A program made the translations under genes and the position numbers. From Alphaproteobacteria bacterium (GTDB taxonomy: Bacteria > Pseudomonadota > Alphaproteobacteria > CACIAM-22H2): a DNA stretch of 5,474 nt. Positions 1 through 5,474 of this stretch are shown here, piece after piece. Position 1 is the first letter of the stretch. Each line of letters opens with the position of its first letter. The stretch lies in NCBI GenBank assembly GCA_016869915.1, contig VGDA01000277.1, positions 1 to 5,474 of the forward strand, written 5' to 3'. Below the pieces are notes generated by a model. It searched no databases, had not been told where the DNA came from, and worked only from the letters and a program-made list of their open reading frames with translations.

Positions 1-853
1 TCAACGCCTCGACCGCGGCGGCCTGGCTGATCGAGGACGGGTTCGAGGTCGACTGCGACTGGATCGTCGACATCGCCTTGATCAGCTCGGCGGGGCCGCC
101 GGCATAGCCGATGCGCCAGCCGGTCATGCAGTACGCCTTCGACACGCCGTTGGTCGTCAGCGTGCGGTCGTAGAGCCTCGGCTCGACCTGCGCGGGCGTG
201 CAGAACTTGAAGTCGTCGTAGACGAGGTGCTCGTACATGTCGTCGGTCAGCACCCAGACATGCGGGTGGCGCAGCAGCACGTCGGTCAGCGCCTTCATCT
301 CCGCCCAGGTGTAGCCGGCGCCGGTCGGGTTCGAGGGCGAGTTGAGGATCACCCACTTGGTGCGCGGCGTTATCGCCGCCTCCAGGTCCTCGGGGCGCAG
401 CTTGAAGCCGTTGTTCTGCGGGCAGGCGACGGGCACCGGCGTGCCGTCCGCCAGCGCCACCATGTCCGGGTAGCTCACCCAGTAGGGCGCGGGGATGATG
501 ACCTCGTCGCCCTTGTCGAGCGTCGCGACCAGCGCGTTGTAGAGCACCTGCTTGCCGCCGGTGCCGACGATGACCTGGTTCGGCGCGTAGGTCAGGCCGT
601 TCTCGCGCTTGAACTTCGCGATGATCGCCTGCTTGAGCGCCGGCGTGCCGTCGACGGCCGTGTACTTCGTGTCGTCCTCCTGGATCGCGCGGATGCCCGC
701 CTGCTTGACGTTCTCCGGCGTCGGGAAGTCCGGCTCGCCGGCGCCGAGTCCGATCACGTTGCGCCCGGCGGCCTTGAGCTCGCGCGCCTTGTTGGTGACG
801 GCGATGGTCGGGGACGGCTTGATGGCCTTGAGGCGCTCGGCGAGGATTCCCAT
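1..853 (-). CDS. aatA: Aspartate aminotransferase, class I/II PLP-dependent fold (C-terminus cut by window edge)
   Basis: This enzyme transfers the amino group between aspartate and 2-oxoglutarate (giving oxaloacetate and glutamate) in the cytoplasm with pyridoxal phosphate. I translated 284 residues from the ATG at 853-851; the family is about 400 long, so roughly the last 115 lie outside the window. Visible landmarks are LGAGEPDF (36-43), the PLP-phosphate loop GTGGKQ (97-102), the cofactor-stacking Trp in PAPYW (W125), NSPSNPTG (N175), the TDDMYEH segment (D204, Y207), and SKAYCMTGWR with Schiff-base lysine K239 and phosphate-binding R247. The pattern matches the alphaproteobacterial class Ib enzymes (often called aatA, aspB or aspC). 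Some members also transaminate prephenate, so a role in aromatic amino acid synthesis is possible. An AGGA lies 9 bases upstream of the ATG, supporting this start. The family is secure; exact substrate range is inferred. Confidence 0.95.
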   Translation of the reverse strand, partial: MGILAERLKAIKPSPTIAVTNKARELKAAGRNVIGLGAGEPDFPTPENVKQAGIRAIQEDDTKYTAVDGTPALKQAIIAKFKRENGLTYAPNQVIVGTGGKQVLYNALVATLDKGDEVIIPAPYWVSYPDMVALADGTPVPVACPQNNGFKLRPEDLEAAITPRTKWVILNSPSNPTGAGYTWAEMKALTDVLLRHPHVWVLTDDMYEHLVYDDFKFCTPAQVEPRLYDRTLTTNGVSKAYCMTGWRIGYAGGPAELIKAMSTIQSQSTSNPSSISQAAAVEAL

Positions 854-862
854 GGGACGCGG

Positions 863-866
863 TCCT
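863..866 (-). promoter_or_regulatory. Ribosome binding site of the aspartate aminotransferase
   Basis: AGGA (within CCAGGA on the minus strand) ends 9 bases before the ATG at 853. No other Shine-Dalgarno-like match lies nearby, and the next residues match the family N-terminus, so it fixes the start. Confidence 0.55.
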
Positions 867-889
867 GGAATTGGGGTGGGGCGGCGCGA

Positions 890-925
890 CCCCCGCCGGG
901 GGCCGCGGCCGGGCACCTTATGCCC
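890..925 (-). other. Cluster of short GC-rich inverted repeats in the aminotransferase leader
   Basis: Three adjacent self-complementary elements are readable in the gap between the acetyltransferase stop and the aminotransferase ATG. CCCCC-GCC-GGGGG (890-902) has a 5-base-pair stem and 3-base loop. GGCCGCGGCC (901-910) is a perfect palindrome. GGGCA-CCTTA-TGCCC (911-925) has a 5-base-pair stem and 5-base loop. No T-run follows on the minus strand, so a Rho-independent terminator is not supported. They could fold in the mRNA leader or simply reflect the high GC content. Confidence 0.3.
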
Positions 926-943
926 CGACGCCCGGACCGGCAA
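917..943 (-). promoter_or_regulatory. Candidate promoter of the aspartate aminotransferase
   Basis: On the minus strand CATAAG (922-917) matches four of six bases of the TATAAT -10 box, and TTGCCG (943-938) matches four of six of TTGACA. The spacing is 15 bases, shorter than the usual 17. It is the only AT-containing patch in this GC-rich gap. If used, transcription would start near 910 and give a leader of about 57 bases, letting the aminotransferase be expressed separately from the two genes upstream. Confidence 0.25.
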
Positions 944-1447
944 TCATGGCGAGAGCGGCTTCTGCCAGAAGCGCGCGTCGCCGAGCGCGGGGTCGAGCGC
1001 GTAGGCGCCGAAGCCGATCCGCGCGTAGAGGCGTTTCGCGCCCTCGTTGCCGGAGAGCACCTCGAGCGTGAGCTTGCAGGCCCCGCGCTCGCGCGCGATG
1101 CGCTCGACCAGCGCGAGCATCGCTTCCGCGATGCCGCGGCCGCGCTTGCCCGCGACGACGAAGACGTCGTGGATGTTGACCAGCGGCCGGCCCGCGAAGG
1201 TGGAGAAGCCCTCGAGGCAGATCGCGAGGCCCGCCGGCTCGTCGCCGTCGAAGGCGAGCACGGCGAAGGCATGGGGCCGCGCGGCAAGGCCCGGCACGAG
1301 GTTGGCGCGCGCATGGTCGGCGAGCGGCGCGCCGCCGCCGGCCGGGTCGAGCGCATAGGCCTCCAGCAGCGCCACCAGCGCGCGCCCATGCGCCTCGTCG
1401 GCGAAGTCGGCACGCAGGACGCGCGCAGCGGCACGCGGGGCGCTCAC
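944..1447 (-). CDS. GNAT-family N-acetyltransferase
   Basis: This is a predicted acetyl-CoA-dependent acyltransferase of 167 residues, a normal length for a single GNAT domain. Residues 10-65 form the variable N-terminal region. FSTFAGRPLVNIHDVFV (81-97) gives the central strands leading into motif A. The acetyl-CoA pyrophosphate loop is RGRGIA (102-107), fitting the Q/R-x-x-G-x-G/A pattern. Motif B has N134 and Y141 (NEGAKRLYARIGF), the usual cofactor-contacting Asn and near-C-terminal Tyr that can act as general acid. The GTG start (1447-1445) overlaps the TGA of the upstream hydrolase as GTGA and has GGAGG 4 bases upstream, so translation is probably coupled. Upstream in-frame codons belong to a long open frame antisense to other genes and do not fit the family. 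The substrate cannot be told from sequence; small amine metabolites or protein N-termini are typical for such enzymes. Confidence 0.88.
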   Translation of the reverse strand: MSAPRAAARVLRADFADEAHGRALVALLEAYALDPAGGGAPLADHARANLVPGLAARPHAFAVLAFDGDEPAGLAICLEGFSTFAGRPLVNIHDVFVVAGKRGRGIAEAMLALVERIARERGACKLTLEVLSGNEGAKRLYARIGFGAYALDPALGDARFWQKPLSP

Positions 1448-2127
1448 GACGCCTCCACCAGGCGCAGCAGCGACTCGACCGGGCGGATGTCGGCGAAGAC
1501 CTGCGCGACGGCGAGCAGCCCCGCGCCATGCGCCTCGGCGCTGCCCGCGGTCACGGCGTCGTGGGGCATGAAGACGCGGAAGTCGCGCATCATCGCGTCG
1601 CGCGCCGTCGACTCGCAGCAGATGTTGGTGGCGACGCCGGCGACCACGACCGTGTCGATGCCGCGCGCGCGCAGCAGCGCCTCCGGGTCCTCCGGGTTGC
1701 GGGTGAAGGCGCTGAACCTGTACTTGCGCAGCCGCAGGTCGCCGTCGCGCACGTCCAGCGCGGGGTCGAGGGCGTGGAGCGGCGCGCCCGGCGCCAGCGT
1801 GCGCAGCGAGGCCGCGCGCCGCTCCGGCCGGATGAAGTTCGCGTAGAAGGTCTGCCAGTGCAGCGGCGAGCCGGGTGGCGCGTTGGAGTGCTGGATCCAG
1901 GCGACGAGGCCGCCCCGCGCGCGCAGCGCCGCCGCCAGCGCGTTGATGCCCGGCACGATCGCCGCCGCGTCGGGGACGTGCATCGGCCCCTCCGCGCTGG
2001 TCCAGGCGAGCTGCATGTCGACGACCAGCAGGGCGCAGCGCGCAGGGTCGATCGCGTCGAAGACCTCGAGCCGCCCGCGGCGCGCGCGGGCGTTCTCGAG
2101 GACGATGTCGGGCAGGGGCCATGGCAT
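1444..2127 (-). CDS. Isochorismatase-family cysteine hydrolase
   Basis: This is a 227-residue alpha/beta hydrolase of the isochorismatase (PF00857) superfamily, whose members cleave amides, ureides or vinyl ethers through an Asp-Lys-Cys triad. The triad is visible: D37 in LLVVDMQ, K135 in LRKYRFSAF, and C170 in GVATNICCEST, preceded by the usual V-A-T cis-peptide region. The ATNICCESTARDA block and the RKYRFSAF strand resemble RutB-like ureidoacrylate or carbamoyl-amide hydrolases more than true isochorismatases. The neighbours are not pyrimidine-degradation genes, so the substrate is left open. The start at 2127 gives MPWPLPDIVLENARARRG, a plausible family N-terminus. An alternative ATG at 2151 would add eight residues. 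Neither has a Shine-Dalgarno sequence; a -10-like hexamer 6 bases before the 2127 ATG suggests a leaderless transcript. It overlaps the acetyltransferase start and is probably co-transcribed with it. Confidence 0.9.
   Translation of the reverse strand: MPWPLPDIVLENARARRGRLEVFDAIDPARCALLVVDMQLAWTSAEGPMHVPDAAAIVPGINALAAALRARGGLVAWIQHSNAPPGSPLHWQTFYANFIRPERRAASLRTLAPGAPLHALDPALDVRDGDLRLRKYRFSAFTRNPEDPEALLRARGIDTVVVAGVATNICCESTARDAMMRDFRVFMPHDAVTAGSAEAHGAGLLAVAQVFADIRPVESLLRLVEAS
1452..1456 (-). promoter_or_regulatory. Ribosome binding site deciding the GTG start of the acetyltransferase
   Basis: GGAGG on the minus strand lies 4 bases before the GTG at 1447, inside the last codons of the hydrolase gene. 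It is the strongest Shine-Dalgarno match in the window and selects the GTG over the many upstream in-frame codons. Confidence 0.6.
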
Positions 2128-2133
2128 GGGGCG

Positions 2134-2139
2134 AGCATA
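2134..2139 (-). promoter_or_regulatory. Candidate -10 box of a leaderless promoter for the cysteine hydrolase
   Basis: TATGCT on the minus strand matches four of six bases of TATAAT and ends exactly 6 bases before the ATG at 2127, so transcription would begin at or next to the start codon. No convincing -35 box is seen: the hexamer 17 bases upstream is GTCGCG. This agrees with the absence of a Shine-Dalgarno sequence. Confidence 0.33.
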
Positions 2140-2184
2140 GCCGAGCGGCATGCGCGCGCGACTCGCATCGGCGCGGCGGAGATG

Positions 2185-2190
2185 CATATT
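2185..2190 (+). promoter_or_regulatory. Candidate -10 box of a leaderless promoter for uvrB
   Basis: CATATT matches four of six bases of TATAAT and ends exactly 6 bases before the ATG at 2197. The hexamer 17 bases upstream, CTCGCA (2162-2167), matches TTGACA at three of six. The only purine-rich Shine-Dalgarno-like word, GGAG at 2178-2181, is 15 bases from the ATG, which is too far. No alphaproteobacterial SOS operator (GTTC-N7-GTTC or its complement) is seen between 2128 and 2196. Confidence 0.35.
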
Positions 2191-2196
2191 GGGGCC

Positions 2197-4406
<2,210 letters not shown>

Positions 4407-4419
<13 letters not shown>

Positions 4420-5132
4420 CGAGGCGCCATCCCTCGATCGTCGTCCTCACCGGCGCGGGGATCAGCCGCGAATCCGGGCTCGCGACCTTCCGCGACCCGG
4501 ACGGGATCTGGGCGCGGGTGCGGGTGGAGGACGTCGCGACGCCCGGTGCCTTCGCGCGCGACCCGGCGCGCGTCCACGCGTTCTACAACGCGCGGCGCGC
4601 GCAGCTGCGCGACCCCGCGGTCGCGCCGAACGCCGCCCATCTCGCGCTGGCGCGCTTCGAGCGCGCCTGGCCGGGCGGGTTCCTGCTCGTCACGCAGAAC
4701 GTCGACGACCTGCATGCGCGCGCGGGCTCGCGCCGCCTCGTCCACATGCATGGCGAGCTCGGCAAGGCGCGGTGCGGCCATTGCGGCCATGTCGCGCCCT
4801 GGCAGGAGGACCTCTCGGCCACGACGGCCTGCCCCTCCTGCGGTCGGGCCGGCGGCATGCGGCCGCATGTCGTGTGGTTCGGCGAGATGCCGCTCGCAAT
4901 GGACGAGATCGGCGCGGCGCTCGAAGGCTGCGACCTCTTCGTCGCGATCGGCACCAGCGGCCAGGTGCATCCGGCCGCGGGCTTCGTCGCCGAGGTCGCC
5001 GGCCGCGCGCGCACGGTGGAGCTCAACCTCGAGCCTGGCGCCATGTCGCGTGCCTTCGACGAGCGCATCGAGGGCCCCGCGAGCGAGACCGTGCCCGCCC
5101 TCCTCGAGGCGCTGCTACGCGACGCCGGCTGA
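4407..5132 (+). CDS. cobB: NAD-dependent protein deacylase, Sir2/CobB (SIRT5-like class III)
   Basis: This sirtuin removes acyl groups from protein lysines using NAD+, giving nicotinamide and O-acyl-ADP-ribose. The 241 residues match the length of the short form of E. coli CobB. The NAD-binding motif GAGIS..ESGLATFRD is at 16-30, TQNVDDLH at 96-103 (N98, D100), and the catalytic His is H115 in HMHGEL. The zinc site is C123/C126 and C142/C145. HVVWFGEMP is at 154-162, GTSGQVHPAAGF at 182-193 and VELNLEP at 204-210. FYNARR places Y60 and R63 in the Tyr-x-x-Arg arrangement that in SIRT5 and CobB accepts negatively charged acyl groups, so desuccinylation or demalonylation is likely beside deacetylation. 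The ATG at 4407 lies inside uvrB; an in-frame GTG at 4416 overlaps the uvrB TGA as GTGA and is an alternative. Either way translation is probably coupled to uvrB. Its last 18 bases overlap the converging nuclease gene. Confidence 0.95.
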
Positions 5133-5135
5133 GCC

Positions 5136-5207
5136 GCGCGCCCGGCGGCGGGCGCTGGCGAGCGCGGCGGCGGGCAGGAGCGCGAGCAGCGCGGAAGGCT
5201 CGGGCAC
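5136..5207 (-). other. PEP-CTERM exosortase sorting signal
   Basis: The minus strand encodes VPEPSALLALLPAAALASAR followed by RRAR: the Pro-Glu-Pro motif (5204-5196), a short hydrophobic helix and an Arg cluster at the extreme C-terminus. This is the tripartite signal recognised by exosortase (EpsH/XrtA type), which directs exported proteins across the inner membrane for processing. It predicts an N-terminal signal peptide beyond the window and an exosortase elsewhere in the genome. It lies downstream of the in-frame TAG, so it is made only if that codon is read through or is an error. Confidence 0.75.
5138..5155. terminator. Perfect hairpin between the converging sirtuin and nuclease genes
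   Basis: GCGCCCG-GCGG-CGGGCGC forms a 7-base-pair stem with a 4-base loop, starting 6 bases after the sirtuin stop. No T-run follows on either strand, so it is not a classical intrinsic terminator. It also encodes the Ala/Arg-rich end of the PEP-CTERM tail on the minus strand, so the pairing may be a by-product of GC-rich Arg/Ala codons. It could still slow polymerase for both converging transcripts. Confidence 0.25.
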
Positions 5208-5261
5208 GGGGAGCGCGAAGGTGAAGCGCGCGAGCAGCGCGTCGTGGTCGCTCGCACGCTC

Positions 5262-5474
5262 CTAGGCCAGGAATTCCGCGTTGGCGTGGACGATGTCAAG
5301 GGACGCGAAGCCGCGCAGCACATCGTTCACGAGGACATGGTCGAGGTCCTCCGCCACGCGCTCGAAGACGTAGGAATAGCGCTCCTCGGGCGGCAGCGTC
5401 AGCGCGAGGTCCGCGAGCCCTGCCTCGGCGAGCAGCGCGAGCGTCTCGGACTCGCCCCCGTCGTTGAAGTCCCC
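5262..5474 (-). CDS. Endonuclease/exonuclease/phosphatase (EEP) family protein, partial, ending at an in-frame amber codon
   Basis: Seventy residues are visible before a TAG at 5264-5262; the N-terminus is beyond the right edge. The window opens on GDFNDGGESE, the metal-binding Asp/Asn motif of the EEP fold (exonuclease III, DNase I, extracellular nucleases). Next come LTLPPEERYSYVFE, LDHVLVND (44-51, matching the LDYVFV strand before the active site) and LDIVHANAEF (59-68). This pattern is typical of large secreted bacterial EEP nucleases in which VHxNAEF leads directly into xxASDHDP. Here TAG falls just before that final motif, so a protein stopping here lacks the catalytic His. The conserved frame continues without a shift to 5115. 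The protein is probably an extracellular phosphodiesterase or nuclease; the substrate is not determinable. It converges on the sirtuin. Confidence 0.78.
   Translation of the reverse strand, partial: GDFNDGGESETLALLAEAGLADLALTLPPEERYSYVFERVAEDLDHVLVNDVLRGFASLDIVHANAEFLA

Larger units (their letters stand above)
5115..5261 (-). pseudogene. In-frame continuation of the EEP nuclease beyond the amber codon: SDHD active-site motif and PEP-CTERM tail
   Basis: The 48 codons after the TAG, in the same frame, read ERASDHDALLARFTFALP, then a sorting tail, ending at TAG 5117-5115. SDHD (5252-5241) is the EEP SDH motif carrying the catalytic His, and LLARFTF is the usual last strand of the fold. The segment has no start codon or ribosome site of its own that would give a sensible protein, so it is the detached end of the gene to its right. 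The gene may be broken by one nonsense change (GAG to TAG would give LAEERASDHD), the base may be an error, or the codon may be read through. The 3' end overlaps the sirtuin stop by 18 bases. Confidence 0.75.

Noticed and set aside
227..1846. Long plus-strand open frame (539 codons) across the leftward genes
   Set aside because: It is antisense to three genes with clear family motifs, has a repetitive Arg/Ala/Val/Asp composition, and shows no recognisable domain.
1528..2196. Upstream in-frame extension of uvrB, giving up to 963 codons
   Set aside because: The extra 223 codons lie antisense to the cysteine hydrolase, which has its full catalytic triad, and show no UvrB homology. The real N-terminus is close to the VSSYVPAGDQPQAI segment.
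5262..5264. Genome-wide TAG reassignment, or pyrrolysine, as the explanation of the in-frame amber codon
   Set aside because: The same gene appears to end naturally at a TAG (5117-5115) just after the PEP-CTERM arginines, the host looks like an ordinary proteobacterium, and EEP nucleases are not pyrrolysine proteins.

Overview
The window is very GC-rich (about 70% by eye) chromosomal DNA. It probably comes from an alphaproteobacterium, perhaps Rhodospirillales-like. This rests on recalled family patterns: the aspartate aminotransferase is the alphaproteobacterial class Ib type, and the UvrB has the alphaproteobacterial style around its Walker B/SATPG region and in its basic C-terminal tail. 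No sequence search was possible, so the placement is an inference. A PEP-CTERM sorting tail at the right edge suggests a cell envelope with an exosortase system.

Layout, left to right. A leftward block holds, in transcription order, an isochorismatase-family cysteine hydrolase (2127 to 1444), a GNAT acetyltransferase starting inside the hydrolase stop codon (1447 to 944), and, after a gap of about 90 bases, an aspartate aminotransferase cut by the left edge (853 to 1). A 69-base divergent intergenic region (2128-2196) separates this block from a rightward pair. The pair is uvrB (2197-4419), encoding the damage-verifying helicase of nucleotide excision repair, and a Sir2/CobB-type NAD-dependent deacylase (4407-5132) whose ATG lies inside the uvrB 3' end. 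At the right edge a leftward gene converges on the sirtuin. It is the C-terminal end of an endonuclease/exonuclease/phosphatase (EEP) family protein with a PEP-CTERM tail, and it is interrupted by an in-frame TAG at 5262-5264.

The amber codon is the most notable observation. The reading frame on both sides is clearly one protein: GDFN, then the LDHVLV strand, then VHANAEF before the stop, and RASDHD, then VPEPS, a hydrophobic stretch and RRR after it. Termination at the TAG would remove both the catalytic His of the SDH motif and the surface-sorting signal. Recent pseudogenisation, a base-calling error or read-through are all possible, and the first two are more likely.

The other genes are recognisable families. 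Points of secondary interest are translational coupling by overlapping starts in both directions, two divergent genes that both appear leaderless with matching -10/ATG spacing, and the linkage of a DNA-repair helicase to a deacylase.
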